Source of the DNA: Pseudoselenomonas ruminantium
GTDB lineage: Bacteria; Bacillota; Negativicutes; Selenomonadales; Selenomonadaceae
Assembly (NCBI RefSeq): GCF_900113715.1
Contig: NZ_FOQK01000006.1
Location: forward strand, 30,182-94,181
Direction of reading: 5' to 3'
Length of the DNA: 64,000 nucleotides
Positions 25,726 through 35,159 of the stretch are shown piece after piece (the first letter of the stretch is position 1; each line of letters opens with the position of its first letter). The notes below the pieces were generated by a model, which was given only the letters and a program-made list of their open reading frames with translations, searched no databases and was not told where the DNA came from. Position numbers and translations under genes: made by a program.

Positions 25726-28700
25726 ATGGTCAGCAAGATACCCTTTTGTCATCTGCATACCCATACGGAATTCAGCCTGCTCGATGGTGCGAGCCGCATC
25801 AAGGAGCTGGTGTCGGCGACCAAAGAACTCGGGATGGATTCCCTCGCCATCACCGATCATGGCGTCATGTTCGGCGTCATCGATTTCTATAAAGAATGCA
25901 AGAAACAGGAGATAAAGCCAATCATCGGCTGCGAGGTGTATCTGGCACCGGGGGACCGCAAGGATAGGCAGGAGATAAATGGTGTCAAGTATTACCATCT
26001 GATCCTGCTGGCGGAGAACCAGACGGGCTATAAGAATCTCGTGCAGCTTGTGTCGCTGGCCAACATCGAGGGCATGTATTACAAGCCGCGCATCGATAAG
26101 GAGCTTTTGCGCAAGTACCACGAGGGCATCATCTGCCTGTCGGCCTGCATCGCTGGTGAGATTCCGCGTGCCTTGATCCAGGACAACAAGGACAAGGCCG
26201 ATGCCCTGGTGCAGGAGTACCTGGAGATTTTCGGCAAGGATAATTTCTTCCTGGAGATCCAGAACCATGGCCTGCCCGAGGAGCGCAAGGCCAATGCCGG
26301 CCTTATCGAGCTGGCCGAGAAATACGATATCGGGCTGGTCGCCACGAATGACTGCCACTATGTGAAGCGTGAGGACAGTGAGTTCCACGATGTGCTGCTC
26401 TGCATCCAGATGGGCAAGACCATCGACGATCCGGATCGCATGCGCTTCAACAGCGACGATTACTATGTGAAGTCGCCGACAGAGATGGCTGCGCTCTTCC
26501 CCGAGCATCCCGAGGCGCTGGCCAATACGGCCAAGATCGCTGCGCGCTGTCAGGTCGATTTTGAGTTCGGCAATATCCAGCTGCCGTATTATCCGATCCC
26601 GGCACCATATGCTGACGACGAGGCCTACCTGCGCGCCCTCTGCGAAGAGGCACTGCCCTCGCGCTATCCGGATGTCACGCCAGCTGTGCGGGAGCGGCTG
26701 GATTATGAGCTCGATATCATCCATCGCATGGGTTATGACAGCTACTTCCTGATTGTCTGGGATTTCATCAACCATTCGCGTGAGGTGGGCATCTCGGTGG
26801 GCCCGGGCCGTGGCTCGGCGGCAGGCAGTATCGTCGCTTATCTGCTCGGCATTACGAATCTCGATCCGCTCAAATACGATTTGCTGTTCGAGCGTTTCCT
26901 GAACCCGGACCGCGTGACGATGCCGGATATCGATATTGACTTCTGCTATATCCGCCGTGAGGAGGTCATCGACTACGTCAAGGAGCGGTATGGCTATGAT
27001 CATGTGGCCCAGATCGTCACCTTCGGCACGATGGCGGCCAAGGGGGCAGTGCGCGATGTGGGCCGCGTGCTCAATATGCCCTATGCTCAGGTGGCCGATA
27101 TCGCCAAGCTCATCCCCAATGAGCTCAAGATGACCCTCGATAAGGCCCTCAAGGAGTCCAAGGACCTGCATGTGCTCTATGAGGCCAATCCCGAGGTCAA
27201 GCGCTTGATTGACCTGGCCCGCAAGGTCGAGGGCCTGCCGCGTCATTCCTCGACCCATGCGGCCGGTGTCGTCATCGCGCGCAATCCGTTGACCGACTAT
27301 CTGCCGGTGACGGTGTCCGATGGCACGCTGGTGACGGAGTTCGACAAGGACCACGTCGAGGAACTGGGCCTTTTGAAGATGGACTTTTTGGGCCTGCGCA
27401 CGCTGACAGTCATCAGCGACACGCTGCAGAATATCGAGCAGACCCGCGGGGAGAAGGTCGACATCAATAAGATCCCGCTCGAAGATGAGCTCACGGCCAG
27501 GATGCTCTGCGAAGGGCGCACGGGGGCGGTGTTTCAGATGGAGTCGTCGGGCATGACCCAGCTTGTCAAGGACCTGGCCCCGAAGAACTTCGCGGACCTC
27601 ATCCCGACGGTGGCACTCTACCGTCCGGGGCCGCTGGGCAGCGGCATGGTCGAGGACTTCATCAGCGGCCGCCATGGACGCAAGGAAGTCACCTATATGC
27701 ATCCTTTGCTCGAGCCCATCCTCAAGGAGACCTTTGGCGTCGTGCTCTATCAGGAGCAGGTCATGCAGATCGTGCAGGTCCTCGCAGGGTTCTCCCTGGG
27801 TCAGGCAGACCTGCTGCGCCGTGCCATGGGCAAGAAAAAGCATGAGATCCTGATGGCGCAGAAGACGAACTTCCTGTCGGGCTGTGCGAAGAACCATATC
27901 GAGCCGGGGCTTGCCAATACGATCTTCGACCTGCTCACGCATTTTGCCGACTATGGTTTCAACAAGTCCCACAGTGCCGCCTATGCACTGGTCGCCTGGC
28001 AGACGGCATACCTCAAGGCCCATTATCCGGCTGAGTTCATGGCTGCGATGCTCACGAGCATCATGGATACGCAGAAGGTGCCGACCTATATCGAGCTTTG
28101 CAAGCGCATGGGCATCAAGATCCTGCCGCCGGATATCAATGCGAGCTCGGCCAATTTCAGCGTCGATGGCGAAGCTATCCGCTTTGGCCTGGCGGCTGTG
28201 CGCAATGTCGGCGATGCGGCTATCCAAGATATCACGGCGGCGCGCAGCCGTGATGGCGCGTTCAAGTCTCTGGTGGATTTCTGCAGCCGTGTCGATATGG
28301 GCAAGGTCAACAAGCGTGTCGTCGAAAGCCTGATCAAATGCGGCGCGTTCGATTCGTCGGGGGCCAAGCGCAGCCAGCTGGTGGCTGTGCTCGATGCCGC
28401 AGTCGGCGAGGCGCAGCGCCAGCAGAAAGATGCCCAGAACGGCCAGCTGGGCCTGTTCACGGAGGAGACGATGGGGGACGCTGGCGAGCTCCAGCCGCCC
28501 GATATCGAGGAGGCTCCCGAGGCCGAGCGGCTGGAGTGGGAGAAGGAGACGACGGGCTTCTACATCACGGGCCATCCGTTGGACCAGTTCCGGCGCAAGC
28601 TGGAGAACCTGCCGGGCATCGCGACCCTTGAGAAGGGGGCGGTCAAGGACAAGCAGCTCGTCCGCATTGGCGGGCTGCTGACGGAAACGAAGCGCATCAC

Positions 28701-29124
28701 GACGAAAAAGGGCGATACGATGTGTTTTGCAACGCTGGAGGATTATACGGAGCGCATGGAAATCACGGTGTTCCCGCGCACCTTCTATGAGCATGCGAAC
28801 CTGCTGGTACCGGATATGGCCGTGGTCATCCAGGGCAAGACGGATATTGGGGACGATGGGGTCAAGATCCTGGCCGATAAGGTATGGTCACTTACGGAAT
28901 ACCTGCCGGAATACTATCTTCGCCTGCCGGCGGATGCGGATACGGCAGACCTGCGGGAGAAGCTGAAAGCCATCCTGGCAGCGCATCATGGCCGGCAGGC
29001 TGTGTTTTTGCAAATGGGTGGCCGCTGGCAGAAACTCGGCGAATCATTCTGGCTCGATGACAGTGATGAGGTCTTGGCTGAGCTTACCGGGCTTTTGGGG
29101 GCAAAGGCCGTTAAGAAGCGTTGA
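25726..29124 (+). CDS. dnaE: DNA polymerase III subunit alpha, DnaE
   Basis: An 1132-residue C-family polymerase. The N-terminal PHP domain has its metal residues complete: HTHTEFSLLDG, TDHG, IGCEVY, YHLI, SACIAGE and the late NDCH. The catalytic aspartates are in PDIDIDF (D401, D403) and MDFLGLRT (D553). Little finger and tandem HhH regions follow, then an OB fold (about 950-1060, GGLLTETKRITTKKGD) and a short C-terminal tail. Length and order are those of ordinary DnaE. A PolC is also encoded at 54162, so by analogy with Bacillus DnaE may extend primers or act on the lagging strand. GAGGA lies 12 bases before the ATG. Confidence 0.96.
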   Translation: MVSKIPFCHLHTHTEFSLLDGASRIKELVSATKELGMDSLAITDHGVMFGVIDFYKECKKQEIKPIIGCEVYLAPGDRKDRQEINGVKYYHLILLAENQTGYKNLVQLVSLANIEGMYYKPRIDKELLRKYHEGIICLSACIAGEIPRALIQDNKDKADALVQEYLEIFGKDNFFLEIQNHGLPEERKANAGLIELAEKYDIGLVATNDCHYVKREDSEFHDVLLCIQMGKTIDDPDRMRFNSDDYYVKSPTEMAALFPEHPEALANTAKIAARCQVDFEFGNIQLPYYPIPAPYADDEAYLRALCEEALPSRYPDVTPAVRERLDYELDIIHRMGYDSYFLIVWDFINHSREVGISVGPGRGSAAGSIVAYLLGITNLDPLKYDLLFERFLNPDRVTMPDIDIDFCYIRREEVIDYVKERYGYDHVAQIVTFGTMAAKGAVRDVGRVLNMPYAQVADIAKLIPNELKMTLDKALKESKDLHVLYEANPEVKRLIDLARKVEGLPRHSSTHAAGVVIARNPLTDYLPVTVSDGTLVTEFDKDHVEELGLLKMDFLGLRTLTVISDTLQNIEQTRGEKVDINKIPLEDELTARMLCEGRTGAVFQMESSGMTQLVKDLAPKNFADLIPTVALYRPGPLGSGMVEDFISGRHGRKEVTYMHPLLEPILKETFGVVLYQEQVMQIVQVLAGFSLGQADLLRRAMGKKKHEILMAQKTNFLSGCAKNHIEPGLANTIFDLLTHFADYGFNKSHSAAYALVAWQTAYLKAHYPAEFMAAMLTSIMDTQKVPTYIELCKRMGIKILPPDINASSANFSVDGEAIRFGLAAVRNVGDAAIQDITAARSRDGAFKSLVDFCSRVDMGKVNKRVVESLIKCGAFDSSGAKRSQLVAVLDAAVGEAQRQQKDAQNGQLGLFTEETMGDAGELQPPDIEEAPEAERLEWEKETTGFYITGHPLDQFRRKLENLPGIATLEKGAVKDKQLVRIGGLLTETKRITTKKGDTMCFATLEDYTERMEITVFPRTFYEHANLLVPDMAVVIQGKTDIGDDGVKILADKVWSLTEYLPEYYLRLPADADTADLREKLKAILAAHHGRQAVFLQMGGRWQKLGESFWLDDSDEVLAELTGLLGAKAVKKR

Positions 29125-29133
29125 GGGACGGTG

Positions 29134-29162
29134 TTGCCAAGCCTTTGGGCGAATGATAAAAT
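29134..29162 (+). promoter_or_regulatory. Promoter of the dacF-rluB-baiN group
   Basis: TTGCCA (29134-29139) and TAAAAT (29157-29162) are separated by 17 bases, just after dnaE and 39 bases before the dacF start. Confidence 0.65.
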
Positions 29163-29200
29163 AGAAAGGTATATCTTAACGGAATTGGAGTGTTTGTTTT

Positions 29201-30430
29201 TTGAGGAAATCGATCCAGAAGAGTGTGGCAATATGCCTGCTGGGAACAGGCATGTTTATGGGGATGCCGGGAATCGTTACGGCAGCTGGAAACGTAAAAC
29301 CGGCAATCACAGCGGCGGATCTGGCGAAACTGCCAGATCCGTCGACGGTTGGCATCCGTGTCAAGGCTGGTGATGCACTGCCGAAACTTATGGCGCATTC
29401 AGCGGTACTGATTGAGGCCAAGACGGGCAAAGTCATTTATGAGCGCGAGAAAGATACGCGCCGTTATCCGGCCAGCACGACGAAGATCATGACCCTTATC
29501 GTTGCGCTGGAGCATAGCAAACCGGACGAGATCGTTACCGTCGGGCCGCGGGCCGTGGGGGCTGAGGGCTCGTCACTCAATCTGGCCGAAGGCGATAAGA
29601 TCCCCATGAAGGAACTCCTGATGGGGATGATGATGCGGTCCGGCAACGATGCGACGATTGCCGTAGCCGAGCATGTGGCCGGTTCGATGACGGCCTTTGC
29701 GAAGATGATGAATGACAAGGCGCAGGAAATCGGTGCCACCGATACGCACTTTGTCAATTCGCATGGCCTGCCCGATGACAACCATTACACGACGGCACAC
29801 GACCTGGCGCTCATCACGGCATATGGCTTCACGGTCCCGGGCTACGAGGAGATTGTCAGCACAGACCGGGCGGTATTCAACTGGTATAACGATACGTCCA
29901 AGGAAGTGATCAGCGAGAACAAGCTGCTCTGGCAGTACGAAGGCGGCAATGGCGGCAAGACAGGCTATACGCAGAAGGCTGGCCGCTGCGTCGTGTCGAC
30001 GGCCAAGCGCGACGGCATCCAGCTGGTAGCCGTGGTGCTGGACAGCGACTTCATGTGGACGGACGCTTACTCGATGCTCGACTACGGTTTTTCCAAGGTC
30101 GAGCCGCTGCCAATCCTCAAGCGGGGCGAGGTCGCTGGCACTGTCGATGTGTCGACGGGGGCCAAGGGCGAGATCCAGGCGGTGGCTGCCCGCGATTCAG
30201 TGATCGGTTATGAGGCAGGCGCTAAGCCGAAGATCGAGAAGAAGCTCGATATGCCAGGCAGCATCGATGCGCCGGTCAAAAAGGGCGACGTAGTCGGCAA
30301 GATGATCTGCTATGCCGATGGCAAGGTCGTCGACCGCGTGGATTTGCTGGCAACGGAGGATGTGGCGTATCATTCCTGGTGGATGACCATCAAGGAATGG
30401 TGGGCAAGACTTACGAAAGGATTGTTCTGA
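29201..30430 (+). CDS. dacF: D-alanyl-D-alanine carboxypeptidase (DacF/PBP5 type)
   Basis: A 409-residue low-molecular-weight penicillin-binding protein that trims the terminal D-Ala from peptidoglycan stem peptides. It begins with TTG and has a signal peptide of about 29 residues. The serine-peptidase motifs are in order: SxxK in YPASTTKIM, SxN in RSGNDAT and KTG in GGKTGYT. A C-terminal beta domain (about 300-380) precedes a final amphipathic/Trp-rich stretch SWWMTIKEWW that could anchor it to the membrane. Its stop overlaps the next start (TGATG), so it is coupled to the pseudouridine synthase. This pairing is frequent in Firmicutes. Confidence 0.93.
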   Translation: MRKSIQKSVAICLLGTGMFMGMPGIVTAAGNVKPAITAADLAKLPDPSTVGIRVKAGDALPKLMAHSAVLIEAKTGKVIYEREKDTRRYPASTTKIMTLIVALEHSKPDEIVTVGPRAVGAEGSSLNLAEGDKIPMKELLMGMMMRSGNDATIAVAEHVAGSMTAFAKMMNDKAQEIGATDTHFVNSHGLPDDNHYTTAHDLALITAYGFTVPGYEEIVSTDRAVFNWYNDTSKEVISENKLLWQYEGGNGGKTGYTQKAGRCVVSTAKRDGIQLVAVVLDSDFMWTDAYSMLDYGFSKVEPLPILKRGEVAGTVDVSTGAKGEIQAVAARDSVIGYEAGAKPKIEKKLDMPGSIDAPVKKGDVVGKMICYADGKVVDRVDLLATEDVAYHSWWMTIKEWWARLTKGLF

Positions 30431-31158
30431 TGCAGGAACGGTTGCAGAAAATCATCAGCCAGGCGGGAGTAGCCTCCCGGCGGGCGGCAGAGAAAATGAT
30501 TGCCGAGGGACGGGTCAAGGTCGACGGCAAGGTGGTGACGGAACTTGGCTGCAAGGTTGACCCCGCCACGGCGGATATCCGCGTGGACGGCAAGCGGGTA
30601 TCCGCTGCCGAGCGGCATGTCTATTTCCTGCTCAACAAGCCCAAAGGCTATCTGTCGACGGCGCACGATGAGCGCGGCCGCCGCACGGTGCTTGACCTGC
30701 TGCCGGAGGTGACCGAGCGCGTCTATCCGGTGGGCCGTCTGGACAACAATACGGAGGGCTTGCTGCTGATCACGAACGACGGCACGCTGATGAATGGTTT
30801 GCTGCATCCGAAATATGAGGTCGAGAAGACCTACATTGTCCGCATCATGGGCGAGCCGGATGAGGTGACGCTCGACCGGCTGCGCCAGGGCATCCGACTG
30901 GAAGATGGCATGACTGCGCCTGCGAAGGTGCGGCTCCTGGAACAGGGCGGCGGCCAGAGCCGCGTGGAAATCGCCATCCATGAGGGTCGCAACCGGCAGG
31001 TGCGCCGCATGTTTGCCGCTATCGGCTGTGATGTCCGGGCACTTAAGCGCGTAAGATTCGCGGGGCTTACCCTGAAGGGTGTCAAACGCGGCCAATACCG
31101 CGAGCTGACACCAGCAGAGCTCCTGGCACTGTTCAGATTGGCGGGGATAAAACGATGA
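30430..31158 (+). CDS. rluB: Ribosomal large-subunit pseudouridine synthase, RluB family
   Basis: A 242-residue enzyme that isomerises a uridine in 23S rRNA. The ATG at 30430 overlaps the dacF stop, with AAAGGA upstream. An N-terminal S4 RNA-binding domain (about residues 3-60, ISQAGVASRRAAEKMI) is followed by the catalytic domain with GRLDNNTEGLLLITND containing the nucleophilic Asp, and later IHEGRNRQVRRM. RluB rather than RsuA is the usual Firmicute assignment for this genomic position; the exact uridine is not shown by sequence. It overlaps the next gene by four bases. Confidence 0.9.
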   Translation: MQERLQKIISQAGVASRRAAEKMIAEGRVKVDGKVVTELGCKVDPATADIRVDGKRVSAAERHVYFLLNKPKGYLSTAHDERGRRTVLDLLPEVTERVYPVGRLDNNTEGLLLITNDGTLMNGLLHPKYEVEKTYIVRIMGEPDEVTLDRLRQGIRLEDGMTAPAKVRLLEQGGGQSRVEIAIHEGRNRQVRRMFAAIGCDVRALKRVRFAGLTLKGVKRGQYRELTPAELLALFRLAGIKR

Positions 31159-32399
31159 AACATATCTTAGTGGTAGGCGCGGGGCCAGCCGGTATGATGG
31201 CTGCCATCAAGGCCGCGGAAAACGGCGCCGAAGTGACACTGCTCGAAAAGATGAAGAAGCCAGGCCGCAAGATGATGATCACGGGCAAGGGCCGCTGCAA
31301 CATCACGAATGCAGCGGATGTGCCCGAAATCATCCGCAACATCCATGGCAACGGGCGCTTCCTCAACAGTTCGATGCGGGCGTTCGACAACCAGGATGTC
31401 ATATGCTTCTTTGAGGGCCAGGGCGTACCGACAAAAGTAGAGCGCGGCAATCGCGTGTTTCCGGTCAGTGACAAGGCCCAGGACGTCGTCGATGCCATGG
31501 TGCAGCGGATGCATGAGCTCGGTGTGACGATCGAGACGGAGGTGGCGGTCAAGGACCTGCTGACCCAGGAAGGCCGCATCGCCGGCGTGCGCACTCAGTC
31601 CGGGGCCATCTATAAGGCTGATGCGGTCATCGTCTGTGTCGGCGGTGCATCGTATCCGGGAACGGGCTCGACCGGTGATGGCTATGCGATGGCGGAAGCC
31701 GTCGGTCATACGACTGTCCCCGTGCGCCCTTCGCTGGTGCCACTGGTGACCGAGGAGGAATGGGTCAAGGACGTGCAGGGGCTGTCGCTGCGCAATGTGC
31801 GCGGCACGCTGCGTGTCGACGGCGAGAAGGTGCAGGAGATGTTCGGTGAGATGATGTTCACCCATTACGGCGTGACCGGGCCCATCATCCTTTCGATGAG
31901 CCGCATGGCCTCGGAGTATCTGGCCGATGACAGTCATTTCGTCGAACTGTCGCTGAACCTCAAGCCGGCACTGTCCCAGGAGAAACTCGATGCGCGCGTC
32001 CAGCGCGACTTCGAGAAGTATCAGCGCAAGCAGCTGGGCAATGCGCTGGTGGATCTTTTGCCGCATAAGCTTATCGCCCCTGTGCTCGACAGCGCATTCC
32101 TGGCGGCGGATAAGCCTGTGCATCAGATCACGCTGGAGGAGCGCCACCGTCTGGTGGAGACCCTGCAGGACCTGACCCTGGTCATTGCAGGTACTCGGCC
32201 GCTGGCTGAGGCGATAGTCACCGTTGGCGGCGTGTCGGTCAAGGAAATCAACCCGAAGACGATGGAGTCGAAACTCGTGCCGGGGCTTTACTTTGCCGGT
32301 GAGGTCACGGATGTCGATGCCTATACAGGCGGCTACAATTTGCAGGCGGCGTTCTCGATGGGGGCAGCTGCCGGCAACTGGAGCGTCTGGAACGACTGA
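31155..32399 (+). CDS. BaiN/HI0933-type FAD-dependent oxidoreductase
   Basis: A 414-residue flavoprotein. The N-terminal dinucleotide-binding motif is GAGPAGMMAAIKAAENGA, with KPGRKMMITGKGRCN shortly after, characteristic of the HI0933 family. The C-terminal flavin contact EVTDVDAYTGGYNLQAA is intact. The physiological substrate of most members is unknown; one relative, BaiN, reduces bile-acid intermediates, which should not be assumed here. It overlaps the RluB-like gene by four bases (ATGA), implying coupled translation, and lies 42 bases before aroA. Confidence 0.88.
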   Translation: MKHILVVGAGPAGMMAAIKAAENGAEVTLLEKMKKPGRKMMITGKGRCNITNAADVPEIIRNIHGNGRFLNSSMRAFDNQDVICFFEGQGVPTKVERGNRVFPVSDKAQDVVDAMVQRMHELGVTIETEVAVKDLLTQEGRIAGVRTQSGAIYKADAVIVCVGGASYPGTGSTGDGYAMAEAVGHTTVPVRPSLVPLVTEEEWVKDVQGLSLRNVRGTLRVDGEKVQEMFGEMMFTHYGVTGPIILSMSRMASEYLADDSHFVELSLNLKPALSQEKLDARVQRDFEKYQRKQLGNALVDLLPHKLIAPVLDSAFLAADKPVHQITLEERHRLVETLQDLTLVIAGTRPLAEAIVTVGGVSVKEINPKTMESKLVPGLYFAGEVTDVDAYTGGYNLQAAFSMGAAAGNWSVWND

Positions 32400-32441
32400 T
32401 GCAGCGATTGTTACAGCAGAAAATAGAGGAGTTGTGGAGCA

Positions 32442-33740
32442 ATGGATACGAAAACGATAGCAAAAGCAGTAAGTGGTCTCAAGGGTGAGATTCAGATTCC
32501 GGGCGATAAATCCATATCGCATCGCAGTGTGATGTTCTCGGCACTCGGCAGCACGCCCGTGCATATCACGAATTTCCTGCATGCCCAGGACTGCATGTCG
32601 ACGGCAGCCTGCATGCAGGCACTCGGTGCCAAGGTGGAATTCCTCAGCGATACGGAACTCATCGTGACCGGCAATGGCCTGCATGGTCTCAAGGAGCCGG
32701 ACATGATCATCGATGCCGGCAATTCGGGGACGACCCTGCGTCTGATGATGGGCATTCTTGCTCCACAGCCTTTCCTCACGACGTTCACGGGCGATGCTTC
32801 GCTGCACAAACGGCCGATGGGACGCGTCATAAAGCCCTTGTCCCAGATGGGGGCCAAGATCTTTGGCCGCCAGCAGAACCAGAAACTGCCGATCACGATC
32901 GTGCCGGCCGAGGGCCGTTTCCAGGGTATGACGTACAACAGCCCCGTAGCAAGTGCACAGGTCAAATCGGCTGTCCTGCTGGCGGGCATGTACGCGGAAG
33001 GCGATACGACGGTCGTCGAGCCGTTCACCTCGCGCGACCATACGGAACGTATGCTGGAGGCCTTTGGTGTCCATACGGAAAAGCAGGGCACGGCGGTGAC
33101 GATCCATCCGGTGGACGAGTTCCGTGCGCCGAAGGAGATAGAGGTGCCGGGCGATATCAGCTCGGCGGCTTACTGGCTGGTGGCAGGTGCCATCATTCCA
33201 GGCAGCGACCTCATGCTGCGCAATGTCGGTGTCAATCCGACGCGCACGGGCATTCTCGATGTACTCAAGGATATGGGTGCAGACATCGAGGTACTGAATG
33301 AACGCACGAGCGGTGGTGAGGCGGCTGCGGATATCCGCGTGCGGTACAGCAGGCTGCAGGGCACCCGGTTTGGCGCTGAGATCATGCCGCGGCTTATCGA
33401 TGAGATCCCTGTCATTGCAGTGGCTGCGTTGTTTGCGGAAGGCGATACGGTCATCACAGGGGCAGGCGAGCTGCGCGTCAAGGAAACGGACCGCCTGCAG
33501 GCCATCACGGATCAGTTCAACAAGCTGGCACCGGGCGCTGTCGAAGGACAGGAGGATGGACTTATCATCCATGGCGGCCGGAAAATCGAGTCGGCGGCGG
33601 CATTTTCCTATGATGACCATCGCATCGCCATGTCGCTGGCCATCCTGGGCGCTGCCGGTGAGGGCGTGACCATCGAGCGGCCGGAGTGCGTCAACATCTC
33701 GTATCCGGCGTTCTACCAGACGCTGGAGGAATTGCGGTAA
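32442..33740 (+). CDS. aroA: 3-phosphoshikimate 1-carboxyvinyltransferase (EPSP synthase)
   Basis: A 432-residue enzyme of the shikimate pathway that transfers enolpyruvyl from PEP to shikimate-3-phosphate. The two-domain inverted-barrel fold is marked by IPGDKSISHRSVM near residue 18, DAGNSGTTLRL near residue 90, KRPMGR near 124, and the late KETDRLQAI and DDHRIAMSLA signatures. GAGGAG is nine bases before the ATG. It is followed 42 bases later by cmk, a frequent pairing in bacteria. All catalytic signatures look intact. Confidence 0.97.
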   Translation: MDTKTIAKAVSGLKGEIQIPGDKSISHRSVMFSALGSTPVHITNFLHAQDCMSTAACMQALGAKVEFLSDTELIVTGNGLHGLKEPDMIIDAGNSGTTLRLMMGILAPQPFLTTFTGDASLHKRPMGRVIKPLSQMGAKIFGRQQNQKLPITIVPAEGRFQGMTYNSPVASAQVKSAVLLAGMYAEGDTTVVEPFTSRDHTERMLEAFGVHTEKQGTAVTIHPVDEFRAPKEIEVPGDISSAAYWLVAGAIIPGSDLMLRNVGVNPTRTGILDVLKDMGADIEVLNERTSGGEAAADIRVRYSRLQGTRFGAEIMPRLIDEIPVIAVAALFAEGDTVITGAGELRVKETDRLQAITDQFNKLAPGAVEGQEDGLIIHGGRKIESAAAFSYDDHRIAMSLAILGAAGEGVTIERPECVNISYPAFYQTLEELR

Positions 33741-33782
33741 TTAGCGGTCGAGCGTTGACCGGATTAATAGGAGGAATTGATT

Positions 33783-34439
33783 TTGAAGAATTTAGTTGTT
33801 GCCATTGATGGACCGGCAGGTGCCGGCAAAAGCACGGTTGCCCAGCTGGCGGCCAAGCAGCTTGGCTATACGTACATCGACACCGGTGCGATGTACCGCG
33901 CTGTGGCCTGGAAGACGCTGCAGCAGGGCCAGGAGGTCACGGACGAGCTGATCCTCGAAGTCGTCAAGAACATCGATGTCAATCTGCAGTATGCGGATGG
34001 CAAGACGAAGGTCACGGTTGACGGCACGGATGTCAGTGCGGCTATCCGCACGCCGGAAGTCAGCGGCATTGTCTCACAGGTAGCGGCGTTGGGGCCGGTG
34101 CGCGTCAAGATGGTTGACTTGCAGCGCAAGATGGCAGAGCGCGGCGGTGTGCTCATGGACGGCCGTGACATCGCGACCAATGTGCTGCCGAACGCCGATG
34201 TCAAGATCTTCCTCACGGCTTCGATCGAGGAGCGTGCGCAGCGACGCTGGAAGGAACTCCAGCAGAAGGGCTATGATATGACCCTCGAGAAATTGCAGCA
34301 GGATATCGCTGCCCGCGACAAGGCTGACAGTGAACGGGAGATCTCGCCGCTGGTGCAGGCAGAGGATGCAACGCTCCTGGATACGACGGGCCTTTCGATT
34401 GACGAGGTTGTCGCACGGATCCTCTCGATGTGCCAGTGA
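33783..34439 (+). CDS. cmk: Cytidylate kinase
   Basis: A 218-residue kinase phosphorylating CMP and dCMP for nucleotide recycling. The P-loop GPAGAGKST is near residue 10, with YIDTGAMYRA after it and the LMDGRDIATNVLP segment around residue 125. The TTG at 33783 is the likely start, since AGGAGG ends eight bases before it; another in-frame TTG at 33777 is too close to that SD. It is followed after nine bases by plsC, with which it is commonly linked (and with ispH-rpsA next). Confidence 0.95.
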   Translation: MKNLVVAIDGPAGAGKSTVAQLAAKQLGYTYIDTGAMYRAVAWKTLQQGQEVTDELILEVVKNIDVNLQYADGKTKVTVDGTDVSAAIRTPEVSGIVSQVAALGPVRVKMVDLQRKMAERGGVLMDGRDIATNVLPNADVKIFLTASIEERAQRRWKELQQKGYDMTLEKLQQDIAARDKADSEREISPLVQAEDATLLDTTGLSIDEVVARILSMCQ

Positions 34440-34448
34440 GGTGAGCCG

Positions 34449-35045
34449 ATGCTATACGGAATACTTCAGATTGTCTTCGGCGCATTCTTCAAGATCTTTT
34501 TCCGCGCGGAGATCATCGGCCGCGAGAACATGCCAAAGGACGGTGCCGTTATCCTGGCCGCCAATCATATGAGCAACTGGGACCCGCCGTTTGTGGCGAC
34601 GTTCCTCAAACGGCCTGTCAGCTACATGGCCAAGATCGAGCTCTTCGAGAATCCCATTTTCGGTGCAGCAATCCGCTCCTGCCACGCGTTTCCTGTCAAG
34701 CGCGGGGCTGCTGACCGCGGTGCCATCAAGGCGGCGATGCAGGTGCTCAAGCAGGGCAGATGCCTCGGTCTTTTCCCCGAGGGCACGCGCAGCCGCACGG
34801 GGAAGATGAAGAAGGCTGAAGCGGGAGTCGGCTTGATTGCCTCGCTGACGGATGCTCCGGTCGTACCTGCCGCCATCATCGGCACGGACCGCATCTTTGC
34901 CAACGGCGGTCACTTTCCCAAGCTCAAGGTCATCTATGGCGAACCGATGCATTTCACCGGTGACCGCAAGGACAAAGAGCAGCTCGAAGCCTTCTCGCAA
35001 GCGATCATGGAGCGGATTGCCGAACTCAAGGAAAAAAATCTTTAA
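34449..35045 (+). CDS. plsC: 1-acyl-sn-glycerol-3-phosphate acyltransferase
   Basis: A 198-residue membrane-associated acyltransferase that makes phosphatidic acid from lysophosphatidic acid. The HX4D catalytic motif is NHMSNWD near residue 37. The substrate-binding FPEGTRS lies near residue 111, and a later VVPAAIIGTD is typical of the family. An N-terminal hydrophobic stretch could bind the membrane. GAGGTGAG precedes the ATG. It is the last gene of the group from dacF; a fresh promoter follows. Confidence 0.93.
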   Translation: MLYGILQIVFGAFFKIFFRAEIIGRENMPKDGAVILAANHMSNWDPPFVATFLKRPVSYMAKIELFENPIFGAAIRSCHAFPVKRGAADRGAIKAAMQVLKQGRCLGLFPEGTRSRTGKMKKAEAGVGLIASLTDAPVVPAAIIGTDRIFANGGHFPKLKVIYGEPMHFTGDRKDKEQLEAFSQAIMERIAELKEKNL

Positions 35046-35061
35046 ATTGTTAAAAAATAGT

Positions 35062-35090
35062 TTGCTTGTCACTGCATTATATGATAAACT
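35062..35090 (+). promoter_or_regulatory. Promoter of ispH-rpsA
   Basis: TTGCTT (35062-35067) and TAAACT (35085-35090) are 17 bases apart in an AT-rich stretch, leaving a leader of about 65 bases before ispH. Confidence 0.5.
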
Positions 35091-35159
35091 AAGCATTAGA
35101 TTGCGAAAAATGATAGCTAATATAGCAAATTCGCATGATTGAATGTTGGTGGTTGATGT

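Noticed and set aside
25699-28794. Antisense open frame of 1031 codons opposite dnaE
   Set aside because: Same shadow effect; dnaE motifs on the plus strand are intact and no ribosome-binding site or domain supports the reverse frame.
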